Below are positions 1 to 7,520 of a stretch of 47,954 nt of DNA, piece after piece. Position 1 is the stretch's first letter. The number at the start of each line of letters is the position of its first letter. The notes beneath the pieces are model-generated. The model was not told the DNA's origin. It did not search any database and was given only the letters and a program-made list of their open reading frames with translations. This DNA is from an uncultured Spirochaetales bacterium (GTDB lineage Bacteria > Spirochaetota > Spirochaetia > Sphaerochaetales > Sphaerochaetaceae), in the NCBI GenBank assembly GCA_949297785.1, contig CASFTW010000014.1, positions 1 to 47,954 on the forward strand, in the 5' to 3' direction. A program made the position numbers and the translations under genes.

Positions 1-187
1 CTGATGCATTAACGACAATCCGTCAAACTTAAACAATCCATTTTATGTCCATATTTTGTTGCATCAACTTTTCTGTTGCATTTACTTTTACAATTTACTA
101 TACGTACAGCATCTTTTTCCGAAAAATGATGGCATTTCTATTAAGGTTTTCAGAGGATTCGCTGCTTTTCTGACTTGGATGGTCTTA

Positions 188-517
188 TCAATCTGCGGTC
201 AGTGATTTGTAATAAGTACCGAAGCGGGCCATCACATCAAGAAGTTCTTTCAGCCTGTTTCCAAGTTCAGTAAGACCGTATTCAACTTTCGGCGGATTGG
301 TGAAGTAATCCTTTCTGTATATTATCCCGTCTGCTTCCAGTTCTCTCAGGCTTGCTGTGAGGACTTTCTGTGATACTCCTTCAAGTGATTTCTGGAGCTC
401 GTTGAATCTCCATGCCCTTTTAGAAAGGTTGCGGATTATGAGAAGTTTCCATTTGTTGCCGATAAGGCTTACTGTTGTAGCCACCGGACATGGCGGCAAT
501 TCCGATTTTGGTTTCAA
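188..517 (-). CDS. HxlR-family transcriptional regulator
   Basis: Winged-helix DNA-binding protein of about 109 residues. The family signature is clear: a short 'ELPPCPV' leader, 'LIGNKWKLLIIRNL', then 'RFNELQKSLEGVSQKVLT', 'LRELEADGIIYR' and 'VEYGLTELG'. HxlR proteins usually repress a neighbouring gene and respond to redox or electrophile stress. I chose a TTG start at 517 because AGGAG lies 8 nt upstream and the family normally begins at this point. A longer reading from ATG at 550 is possible but would add an atypical leader. It is transcribed divergently from the cupin gene, which is its likely target. The inducer is unknown. Confidence 0.87.
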   Translation of the reverse strand: MKPKSELPPCPVATTVSLIGNKWKLLIIRNLSKRAWRFNELQKSLEGVSQKVLTASLRELEADGIIYRKDYFTNPPKVEYGLTELGNRLKELLDVMARFGTYYKSLTAD

Positions 518-568
518 AATTGTATCTCCTGCGCGTATTGTACACCACATTCTCCAAAACAGTGCACA

Positions 569-592
569 GTTACCTTTTTGTGCGTACTTTTC
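569..592. promoter_or_regulatory. Candidate HxlR operator between the divergent genes
   Basis: The 120-bp gap between the HxlR and cupin genes contains two direct copies of TACYTTTT (TACCTTTT at 571-578, TACTTTTC at 585-592), with outer TAC/GTA symmetry. Repeated or symmetric TAC/GTA half-sites are a usual kind of target for this family. This is pattern recognition only, and no clear sigma-70 promoter was resolved next to it. Confidence 0.3.
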
Positions 593-637
593 ATGATCCC
601 AATGATTTAATATTGTGCATTCCATAAGGAGACAAAA

Positions 638-985
638 ATGAGTAATTACACAAAAATCGTAAAGGTTGAAGGGGCAAGGACAGAGCTCCATGATCTGCTT
701 GGACTTACAGGTGCTGAAATCAGCGTCAATACACTTCAGGCAGGAACCTGTGTGCCATTTGTCCATGCACATAAGGCAAATGAGGAAATTTATTTCATTC
801 TTTCCGGCAGGGGAAAGGCAGTAATCGATGATGAGGAAGTTGTTCTTTCTGAAGGTGACTGGGTAAGAATTGCCCCGGAGGGAAAGAGACAGTTTTTCGC
901 ATCTTCTGACAGTCCTGTGACTTATATCTGCATTCAGGTGAAGGCCGGCTCTCTCGGTGCATATACAGCTGATGATGCACTTTAA
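638..985 (+). CDS. Small cupin-domain protein
   Basis: Single-domain cupin of 115 residues. Cupin motif 1 is visible as 'PFVHAHKANEEIYFILSGRG' (His42, His44, Glu48/Glu49 as possible metal ligands), followed by 'VVLSEGDWVRIAPEGKRQFFA' from motif 2. In motif 2 the usual histidine is not obvious, so metal binding is uncertain. AAGGAG sits 7 nt before the ATG. It is divergent from an HxlR regulator and followed by a strong terminator, so it is probably a one-gene transcript. Such proteins range from quercetinase-like enzymes to sugar or ligand binders; I cannot assign a substrate. Confidence 0.85.
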   Translation: MSNYTKIVKVEGARTELHDLLGLTGAEISVNTLQAGTCVPFVHAHKANEEIYFILSGRGKAVIDDEEVVLSEGDWVRIAPEGKRQFFASSDSPVTYICIQVKAGSLGAYTADDAL

Positions 986-991
986 TTAGCA

Positions 992-1036
992 GCAGGTGAG
1001 CCTGTGTGAAGATACATGCAGGCTCACTGCTTTTTT
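992..1036 (+). terminator. Rho-independent terminator after the cupin gene
   Basis: A long stem (GCAG-g-TGAGCCTG pairing with CAGGCTCA-CTGC, one bulged G) is followed directly by six T residues at 1031-1036. Confidence 0.8.
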
Positions 1037-1054
1037 AACTGATTCTCTTCTTTT

Positions 1055-2323
1055 TCATTCAAGCTTTCTCATGTTTTCCAGCCTTGAGAAAACTATGCAC
1101 ACAAGTACTCCCATCACTCCGATTACAGCGAAGAGAAAGGCGGCTCCTGAGCCTTTGCCTGTTCCGAACAGCTGATTGAGTACAGTGTCTGATTTATCAG
1201 CCATGAAGGGTTCAAATACTGTGTCTACAAGAAATCCTCCGGCAAGATAGCCAAGCGGTATTGTGAAGAACTGCAGCATGTTCCTTGCAGAGTAGACTCT
1301 GCCCTGGATGCCGGATGGAATATTGCTTCTCATCAAGGCATCAAGATTGGTATTCATCACGGGAATGCACAGCCATCCCAGGAATGCGCCCAGACACCAT
1401 ATCGCAGGATTTCTGGAGAAGGACAGCATGAAGTTCTCTGTACTCATTGAGATGAACAGGGAGATGATTATCATTTTCACTCTGCTTTTGGGTGCCGGCA
1501 TCATTGCTGCGATCGCGCTGCCAGTAATCATCGCAATTCCTGCTGTGGATTGCACTGCGGCCAGTGTGCTTTCGCTTTCGAAGCTTAGAATCATCGCAGG
1601 AAGTGCTGCATTGTAGATTGAGGCTATGAAGTTGATTGCGGCAAGGAAGAGTATCACCTGAAGTATTCCTGTGTTTGTCTTGAGGAAATACAATGATTCC
1701 TTCAGATCCATCATGATATGGCTGTCTTCCCGTTTCTCATTCTTCATTTCCGGGATCCTTACGAAGAAGAGAAGAGATAGGAATGCTACGGTGAATGTTG
1801 AAAGATCAACGATGATCACAAGAGTAAGGCCTCCGGCTGAATACAGTGCAGTCGCAATCACTGGGGAGGCAATGTTGATCACGCTGTATGCAAGTGCATT
1901 AAGGCTTCCTGCCTTCTGGTACTTGTCCTCCGGGGTGACGAGTGTGGTCGCGACCTCGCTTGCAGGCTGCTGTAATGTCTGAGCTGTTCCGGTTATGGCG
2001 TTCACGAGATACAGATGCCATAGCTCAAGATTTCCTGAAAGCCACACGAAGAGTATCGTGAGGGTGCACAGGGCTGCGGCAGTATCAGATAAAAGCATCA
2101 GATGCTTCTTGTTCATCCTGTCTGTCAGTGTTCCGACGGGAAGAGAGAGAAGAATGTACGGCACGTACGACGATACCGTCAGAAGTGCGGTACTCATTGC
2201 AGAACCTGTCTCACCATAAGCCCAGAGGATGAGTGCGAATGGTGTTAATGAAGACCCGAGACGTGAAAGCGTCTGGGTTGCCCATAATAATATGAAATTG
2301 ATGAATTTCTTTTCGTCTTTCAT
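1055..2323 (-). CDS. MFS drug-efflux-type transporter
   Basis: A 422-residue major facilitator protein with about 12 hydrophobic segments. The loop 2-3 motif appears as 'LPVGTLTDRMNKKHLML' (residues about 61-77), the classic GxxxDRxxRK variant of proton-driven exporters. The opening 'FILLWATQTLSRLGSSLTPFAL' resembles the MefA/MFS_3 macrolide-efflux branch. A good AGGAG lies 8 nt before the ATG. It is probably an efflux pump; the substrate cannot be told from sequence. Its 3' end faces the cupin gene. The Nudix gene lies upstream on the same strand, 196 bp away, so they may or may not share a transcript. Confidence 0.85.
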   Translation of the reverse strand: MKDEKKFINFILLWATQTLSRLGSSLTPFALILWAYGETGSAMSTALLTVSSYVPYILLSLPVGTLTDRMNKKHLMLLSDTAAALCTLTILFVWLSGNLELWHLYLVNAITGTAQTLQQPASEVATTLVTPEDKYQKAGSLNALAYSVINIASPVIATALYSAGGLTLVIIVDLSTFTVAFLSLLFFVRIPEMKNEKREDSHIMMDLKESLYFLKTNTGILQVILFLAAINFIASIYNAALPAMILSFESESTLAAVQSTAGIAMITGSAIAAMMPAPKSRVKMIIISLFISMSTENFMLSFSRNPAIWCLGAFLGWLCIPVMNTNLDALMRSNIPSGIQGRVYSARNMLQFFTIPLGYLAGGFLVDTVFEPFMADKSDTVLNQLFGTGKGSGAAFLFAVIGVMGVLVCIVFSRLENMRKLE

Positions 2324-2519
2324 TGCTTTGCTCCTTATTTGATTTTCTGAAGCAAAGCCTGGCGGACTTGTCTATTCTTGCTCCATGCGGCCGTCCGCTT
2401 CAGGCTTCGCAGGGAGCGCTTGCAATGCAGAGCATAGAATTGTTCTCCTTCTGTATTTGTGAAAAAGATATTTCATATTCCGGTCTTTTGTCTACACAGG
2501 CAGAGGAGTGCAAGCTTTT

Positions 2520-3020
2520 TCATAAATTTGTGCTTTCATCAAGATATGCATTGAGAAAATATGATGCGAGACTGTTCTGCAGGATATTCTCTCTCGCTTC
2601 ATCCGGAGTGAACCATCTGTAAGAATCGATCTCCTCATTTGTGCTGAGTTCACTGTCATCATCCACAAAAGCGGTGAAATTGCACATCAGTGTGTTTGAT
2701 GGCTCGAAGAATTGTGTTCTGTTGAAGGTTATGGAAGAGACAGTCATTCCTGTTTCTTCCTTGATTTCCCTTGCAACCGCATGTTCCAGCGATTCCGTCC
2801 TGTTGACGTATCCCGCAACAAGGATGAAGAAGGGCTTACCGTACTGTCTGATCAGCAGTATCTTGCTGTTTTTCCTGTTCACAACGATCATGCTTACAGC
2901 AACATTGTACATTGGGAAACGGTACTGGCCGCATTCAGGACAGAAGGGGATCATTCCCTCATTTTCAAGATATTTTTCTACAAGTTCAGTTCCGCATTCC
3001 TGACAGTATTTCCTCTCCAT
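2520..3020 (-). CDS. Nudix hydrolase with N-terminal zinc ribbon
   Basis: A 166-residue protein with two parts. Residues 6-31 carry CxxC pairs ('CQEC' and 'CPEC') that form a zinc ribbon. The Nudix domain follows, with a full Nudix box from Gly70 onward: G-x5-E-x7-REIKEETGM. Nudix enzymes cleave nucleoside-diphosphate derivatives. The zinc ribbon plus Nudix layout recalls NADH pyrophosphatase NudC, but the protein is shorter and lacks the NudC N-terminal domain, so the substrate stays open. GGAGG lies 6 nt before the ATG. Confidence 0.87.
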   Translation of the reverse strand: MERKYCQECGTELVEKYLENEGMIPFCPECGQYRFPMYNVAVSMIVVNRKNSKILLIRQYGKPFFILVAGYVNRTESLEHAVAREIKEETGMTVSSITFNRTQFFEPSNTLMCNFTAFVDDDSELSTNEEIDSYRWFTPDEARENILQNSLASYFLNAYLDESTNL

Positions 3021-3066
3021 TGATTACCTCCATTTTTTTCATCAAAAGGTTTCTGAACTTATCCTA

Positions 3067-3858
3067 TCATTCTTCCCCAAGCGGGATCTGTATTTCATAA
3101 TCCCAGTGCAGGATGCCTGATACGACAATCAGCTGTATGGAGAATTCAGGTTGTGCTCCATACTCGGTTCTTGCGGTACAAGCCAGCTGTTCCAGCACCT
3201 GTTCCCTGTTTTCTTCACTGCAGTGTGCACATAGATATTTTCCTCCGGGCAGAGCTCTTATGCTTTCAATATCTTTATGACGGAGACATATTGCAAACAG
3301 CCGTGAAGTGGTGTTGTCTGTGTAGATCCCTGCCATATCTTCAAAGGCAAACTGATCCCTTACAGCATCAGGCAGGCTTTCGTAGAAATGTCCGAGATAA
3401 TTCCAGAGATTGTCGATAGTAGGTCTGGATAATGTTTCTGACAGCATTATCACACGCTGCGGAATATTTCTTATGAATATCCCATCACGGTTTCCCTGCC
3501 TATTCATTTTTCCTTCATAATCTGCTTTTGCCCTTGCAATCTTCTCTTTTCCCAGTTGCAGTGCTGCAATTTTCTCATCCGCTTTTCTCTCTGCACGTTC
3601 AAGAAAAGATATTATTTTCTCAAGATCATCATATTCCAGGACATTCCTTATCTCCTCAAGCGACAGATCCATAAGCTGGAAGAGTTTTACAGTATTCAGG
3701 CGGACTATGTCCTGATCCGTGTAATATCTGTAATTCGTCCATTCATCCTTCCGGCTTGGTTTCACCAGTCCGATACGGTCATAATGCCGCAGTGTCTCGC
3801 TTGTTGTGTTGACAATTTTTGCAGCCTCACTGATTGAATATGATTTTCCTTTTTTCAT
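3067..3858 (-). CDS. MerR-family regulator with BmrR-like effector domain
   Basis: A 263-residue regulator. The N-terminal MerR helix-turn-helix and wing read 'YSISEAAKIVNTTSETLRHY' then 'LVKPSRKDEWTNYRYY'; a coiled-coil dimer helix follows. The C-terminal ~120 residues resemble a GyrI/BmrR ligand-binding fold, which in relatives senses lipophilic or cationic drugs. I start it at the ATG at 3858 because the longer reading from 3891 would run through the divergent promoter described next. It faces the ABC/GNAT/DUF4097 operon. By family precedent it would untwist that promoter when ligand is bound, and probably also control itself. Confidence 0.88.
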   Translation of the reverse strand: MKKGKSYSISEAAKIVNTTSETLRHYDRIGLVKPSRKDEWTNYRYYTDQDIVRLNTVKLFQLMDLSLEEIRNVLEYDDLEKIISFLERAERKADEKIAALQLGKEKIARAKADYEGKMNRQGNRDGIFIRNIPQRVIMLSETLSRPTIDNLWNYLGHFYESLPDAVRDQFAFEDMAGIYTDNTTSRLFAICLRHKDIESIRALPGGKYLCAHCSEENREQVLEQLACTARTEYGAQPEFSIQLIVVSGILHWDYEIQIPLGEE

Positions 3859-3866
3859 TTTTCCAA

Positions 3867-3897
3867 TTGACATTTGTGTTACACAAAACATTATGGT
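3867..3897 (+). promoter_or_regulatory. MerR-type promoter with 19-bp spacer and 7-1-7 dyad
   Basis: On the plus strand a perfect -35 TTGACA (3867-3872) and a -10 TATGGT (3892-3897) are separated by 19 bp, two more than optimal. The spacer holds a perfect inverted repeat, TTTGTGT-T-ACACAAA (3873-3887). An overlong spacer with the operator dyad inside it is the hallmark of MerR-activated promoters. It points at the ABC-transporter operon starting at 3943. Confidence 0.82.
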
Positions 3898-3942
3898 AGC
3901 ACCTGAGATCTCAAATTACAACACGCATAAAAGGAATCTGAA

Positions 3943-4791
3943 ATGGTAGAACTTAAACAGATATCGAAAAAATACGGACAGACATCTGTGCTGAACGGGA
4001 TCAGTCTTTCACTTGAGGAAGCCGGCATTTACTGTCTGCTGGGGCGCAACGGTGCGGGTAAGACAACACTTCTGAAATCAATAGCGGGGTATCAGAACAT
4101 CACAAGCGGGGAAATAAAGGTGAACGGGAAAGGAATCTCGGCATCAGCACTTGAGACGGATGTAAGCTACATTGAGAATTTCGCAGGACATTTCAATCTT
4201 CCTGTACATAAGCTCATAAGGCTTGCTTCGGAAGTCTCTCCTGATTATGACTATGATTTCGCCCTTGAGATGATGGACCGTTTTGAACTGGACGGGAGGA
4301 AGAAATTCAGACAGCTTTCGCTTGGAATGAAAACGATGGTTTCCACGATCATATGTCTGTCCAGCAGCAAGGATGTGATTCTTCTTGATGAGCCGGTTCT
4401 GGGCTTTGATGCAATCATGAGAGCGGAGTTCTATGATATGCTTTCAGAGAGCTTCTGCAGAAAACCGCGGATCATAATAGTATCAACACATATCATTGAG
4501 GAAATCGCGGAAACGGTTCACAGGCTGATAATCATCGATAAAGGCAGGATCTGCTTTTACGATACGATGAAAGCTGTGGGGGAGAAGTCCTTCGCTGTCA
4601 GCGGTTTCAGGGATGATGTTGAAGATGCAGTCCGTACTCTGAATGTGATCTCAAGAGAGATGGCAGGCGGACTGGAAACAGCATACATTTATGACACACC
4701 TCCTGCGCAGGAGGCTGCACTGAAAGTCTGTCCGATGTCACTGCAGGATCTGTTCATCCGCATGGTCGGGCATAAGGGAGGGAGGAAATAA
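3943..4791 (+). CDS. ABC transporter ATP-binding protein (YtrB/drug-export type)
   Basis: A 282-residue ATPase. Walker A is GRNGAGKT (34-41), the signature is the variant LSLGM (125-129), Walker B is VILLDEP (145-151) and the H-loop is at His183 ('VSTHIIEE'). The LSLGM-type signature and short length fit the ABC-2/YtrB exporters involved in antibiotic or envelope stress, not importers. It is the first gene of an operon behind the MerR-type promoter. Its TAA overlaps the ATG of the membrane partner by one base, so the two are translationally coupled. Confidence 0.9.
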   Translation: MVELKQISKKYGQTSVLNGISLSLEEAGIYCLLGRNGAGKTTLLKSIAGYQNITSGEIKVNGKGISASALETDVSYIENFAGHFNLPVHKLIRLASEVSPDYDYDFALEMMDRFELDGRKKFRQLSLGMKTMVSTIICLSSSKDVILLDEPVLGFDAIMRAEFYDMLSESFCRKPRIIIVSTHIIEEIAETVHRLIIIDKGRICFYDTMKAVGEKSFAVSGFRDDVEDAVRTLNVISREMAGGLETAYIYDTPPAQEAALKVCPMSLQDLFIRMVGHKGGRK

Positions 4792-5438
4792 TGAAACAGG
4801 TTTTTGCAATAACAGGACGTCTGCTGGCTGGAAACATTGTCAGTTATATCATCACGGCAGTCATAGTGGTTTCTGCCGTCTCTTCCGGTGATATTGTGAT
4901 CAGCAATGGAAACTATACGTGGCTGCCTGCACTGCTGAGTCCGTTTTTCTTTGTTTTCCGTGATTTCAGGAAACTGATCAATATCGGTGCATGCAAGAAA
5001 GATTATTTCATCTCCTCTCTTCTTAGCTATGGAATACTTGCATCATCCATCTCGCTTGCCAATACATTGATTCATACAGTCATTGATCCTCTGTATGGAA
5101 CAAAGTCTGTGATTAATCTTATGGATGTATGCGGGTGGACGGACAACGGAATCATCATTGCGTTCATACAGCAGGCATTTTTCCTCATACTTGTGATGAC
5201 TTTTCTTCATGTTCTTCTGTCCATGCAGACAAAATGGTATGGATGGCTTGCTGATATCCTGCTGATTGCTGTCATATGCATATTCACGCCATTTGCACCG
5301 CTGAGAAGCCTGCTTGCCGGATTCTTCCATGTCATCATGATAAACAGAAACGCACTCATTCAGATATCTGCCTCTGTTCTTCTGACAGCATTATTGTCTT
5401 TAACCGGTGTTCTGATATTGAAAAAACGTACGCTATAG
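4791..5438 (+). CDS. ABC transporter membrane subunit, ABC-2-like
   Basis: A 215-residue integral membrane protein with about six hydrophobic helices and no soluble domain. I see no family-specific motif; the call rests on its size, topology and one-base overlap with the ATPase gene. It is most likely the permease half of the exporter. Helix 4 to 5 includes 'FFLILVMTFLHVLLSM'. The C-terminus ends in a basic 'KKRTL' tail, consistent with a cytoplasmic end. Confidence 0.8.
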   Translation: MKQVFAITGRLLAGNIVSYIITAVIVVSAVSSGDIVISNGNYTWLPALLSPFFFVFRDFRKLINIGACKKDYFISSLLSYGILASSISLANTLIHTVIDPLYGTKSVINLMDVCGWTDNGIIIAFIQQAFFLILVMTFLHVLLSMQTKWYGWLADILLIAVICIFTPFAPLRSLLAGFFHVIMINRNALIQISASVLLTALLSLTGVLILKKRTL

Positions 5439-5450
5439 GGAGTATGTATC

Positions 5451-5906
5451 ATGATAAGAATTAAACCAATTGATGCTGGCAATATATCTGATATATGTAC
5501 AATGCTTGCAGAAAAAAATCATGAGGATGTGAAAGATGTTGATTGTACTTCCTGTATAGCCATTTCCATCGCTGTCTCTAAATACGTGACGGATGTATAT
5601 GTGAATGTCATTTATGAAGACAGTGCATATGCCGGATTTTTCATGTATGAACGCTTTGAAAAGAGTGCAGAGAAGGCAACTATATTTAAATTTGTCATGT
5701 CTCCATCTTTTGAAGACTGGCATGAGGTCAGGAAAAGAGCTTTTTCACATATGTTGAAGGGGCTGAAACTGCAGGGAGTGAGAAATGTTGCCGTATCCAT
5801 TGATGCGGCAGAGGATGATATGATGCAGTTTTATGTATCAGCAAGATTCCGCCTGGCAGAAGAGCCATGTAATACGGCACAACGCCGTTGTGAGCTTGAA
5901 CTATGA
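5451..5906 (+). CDS. GNAT-like acetyltransferase, BltD-like
   Basis: A 151-residue protein with the layout of a GNAT N-acetyltransferase. The N-terminal half ('AISIAVSKYVTDVYVNVIY', then 'AGFFMYERFE') resembles the spermine/spermidine acetyltransferases BltD and PaiA, and 'MMQFYVSARFRL' matches the family's C-terminal '.lYek.GF' strand. The acetyl-CoA loop (R-x-x-G-x-G/A) is degenerate here ('EVRKRAFSH'), so activity is not certain. GGGAG is 8 nt before the ATG. In Bacillus, bltD sits beside a MerR-controlled exporter, which makes this neighbourhood suggestive. Confidence 0.68.
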   Translation: MIRIKPIDAGNISDICTMLAEKNHEDVKDVDCTSCIAISIAVSKYVTDVYVNVIYEDSAYAGFFMYERFEKSAEKATIFKFVMSPSFEDWHEVRKRAFSHMLKGLKLQGVRNVAVSIDAAEDDMMQFYVSARFRLAEEPCNTAQRRCELEL

Positions 5907-5934
5907 AATTTGATCAAATCAGTGGAGAAAAAAT

Positions 5935-6588
5935 ATGAAAGGAAAATTTCTGATATTATTGATTGTTTTGCTGACAGTATTTTCATTGTCAGGCTGCTCT
6001 GCAGGACATTTTGTCCCCGGGCAATATGTGATTGAAGAAAGCCGCGTGGATACAATCAACATTGATGTGCGTGACAGGCGGATCGATGTTACGGTGTCGG
6101 AAGATGATATGATTCACATTGAATATTTCACAAGTGAAGAGGAAACTTACGGTATTTCTGTTTCCGATTCCGGAGTTCTGACAATGAAAAGCGTCTACAA
6201 TAAAGACTGGATGGATTATATTGGCAGTGTAAAACCTTCAAAGGGAAACAGAGTGATATCAGTACGTATTCCGGAATGTGTACTGTCATCACTTGATATT
6301 TCCACAACGAACGAAACAATATCTGTTAATAACATTTCCGTATCAGATACTCTGAGCCTTCATTCAAATGGCGGTGATGTGCGCTTTTCTGACATTTCAG
6401 TTGGAAGAGAAGCCAATCTGAAAACTAAAAACGGAGATATAAGGGGATACATTGTTGATGACTATGAAAATTTCACTATCAACTGTGATGTGAAGAAAGG
6501 TGACAGCAATATCGGAGACCGCAAAGGAGGGGTGAAAACACTGAATATATCATGTAACAATGGTGATGTGAGTATTGATTTTATTTGA
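5935..6588 (+). CDS. DUF4097-type beta-helical lipoprotein
   Basis: A 217-residue secreted lipoprotein. The signal peptide runs to the lipobox 'LSGC' with Cys21. The rest is a repetitive beta-strand region ('INIDVRDRRIDVTVS', 'LDISTTNETISVNNIS', 'LKTKNGDIRGYIV', 'LNISCNNGDVSI') typical of DUF4097 (putative adhesin-like) proteins, which often sit with envelope-stress or ABC-exporter genes. GGAGA lies 6 nt before the ATG. It is the last gene of the MerR-controlled operon and is followed by a terminator. Its biochemical role is unknown. Confidence 0.78.
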   Translation: MKGKFLILLIVLLTVFSLSGCSAGHFVPGQYVIEESRVDTINIDVRDRRIDVTVSEDDMIHIEYFTSEEETYGISVSDSGVLTMKSVYNKDWMDYIGSVKPSKGNRVISVRIPECVLSSLDISTTNETISVNNISVSDTLSLHSNGGDVRFSDISVGREANLKTKNGDIRGYIVDDYENFTINCDVKKGDSNIGDRKGGVKTLNISCNNGDVSIDFI

Positions 6589-6597
6589 TGAAATTCG

Positions 6598-6650
6598 CTC
6601 TGTATCTTATATCCGCTGTTTAATACATGATTTTCGATACAGAGTTTTTC
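6598..6650 (+). terminator. Terminator after the DUF4097 gene
   Basis: A perfect 9-bp stem, CTCTGTATC (6598-6606) with GATACAGAG (6636-6644), encloses a 29-nt loop and runs straight into TTTTTCTTTC. The loop is long, but the stem and T-run are good. Confidence 0.7.
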
Positions 6651-6718
6651 TTTCTCCATCTTTAAATTTCTTTGCTTTTCTGAGAGAGTATCAGTCAGAG
6701 ATTTACTGGAGGTTTATC

Positions 6719-7510
6719 ATGAAGACATTTGCAGTTGCCGGATGCGGTCATCTTGGAAAGATTGTGCAGAAGGCATATATAAACGGTTTGCTGAAGGATT
6801 ATAAGCTTGTTGCGGCATATTCACGTGAACTAGAGGATGCCGAAGAGCTTGTGAAGGGAACGGAAGCAGTTGCTGCGGCTTCAATGGATGAGGTGATTTC
6901 CCTCAAGCCGGATTATATCATAGAAACAGCTTCAATTGCGCTGCTGAAGGATTTTGCACTTGATGCACTGGAGAACGGAATCAGCATCATACCGCTTTCA
7001 ATCGGAGCATTTGCCGATGCTGCTTTCAAGGCTGAGACTCTTGCCTGTGCAGAAAGAACCGGTGCGAAGATATATATTCCTTCAGGCGCTGTCGGCGGAT
7101 TTGATGTGCTCAGGACAATTGCCCTGATTGCTGAAGCAGAGGGTAGTGCTGTCAAAGCCGGCATACATACTCACAAAGGGCCAAATTCCCTTAAAAATAC
7201 GCCGTTGTATGAGGACGGACTGCAGGAAAAAGAGAAGACAGTGTTCTCCGGCTCCACAAGCGAGGCGATCGGACTTCTTCCGACAAAGGTCAATGTAGCT
7301 GTTGCATCAGCCTTGGCCACCATCGGCCCTGATAACGCAAAGGCTGAAATAACAAGCGTTCCGGAGTTTGTCGGAGATGATCACTGCATCACTGTGGAAA
7401 CAGACGGATTGAAGGCTGTTGTCGATATATATTCTGCAACCAGTGATATCGCGGCATGGTCAGTTGTGGCATTGATGAGGAATCTTTCTTCTTCAATGGT
7501 TTTCTTCTGA
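6719..7510 (+). CDS. L-aspartate dehydrogenase-like protein (NadX family)
   Basis: A 263-residue NAD(P)-dependent enzyme. It opens with a Rossmann motif, 'VAGCGHLGKIVQ', and carries the family blocks 'PSGAVGGFDVLRTIA', 'KAGIHTHKGPNSLKN' and 'TKVNVAVASALATIGPD', matching the Thermotoga TM1643-type aspartate dehydrogenases. These oxidise L-aspartate to iminoaspartate, for NAD synthesis or for aspartate breakdown. No nadA, nadB or nadC is nearby, so a catabolic or unrelated amino-acid substrate is possible. GGAGG lies 7 nt before the chosen ATG. An in-frame extension to 6575 has no ribosome site and crosses a terminator. The next gene follows after 10 bp. Confidence 0.82.
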   Translation: MKTFAVAGCGHLGKIVQKAYINGLLKDYKLVAAYSRELEDAEELVKGTEAVAAASMDEVISLKPDYIIETASIALLKDFALDALENGISIIPLSIGAFADAAFKAETLACAERTGAKIYIPSGAVGGFDVLRTIALIAEAEGSAVKAGIHTHKGPNSLKNTPLYEDGLQEKEKTVFSGSTSEAIGLLPTKVNVAVASALATIGPDNAKAEITSVPEFVGDDHCITVETDGLKAVVDIYSATSDIAAWSVVALMRNLSSSMVFF

Positions 7511-7520
7511 GGAGGACTTT

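Noticed and set aside
1-187. Left-end segment, compared with the right end because both contain GACAATC
   Set aside because: The shared string is too short to mean a repeat, and no gene or transposon end is visible in the segment.
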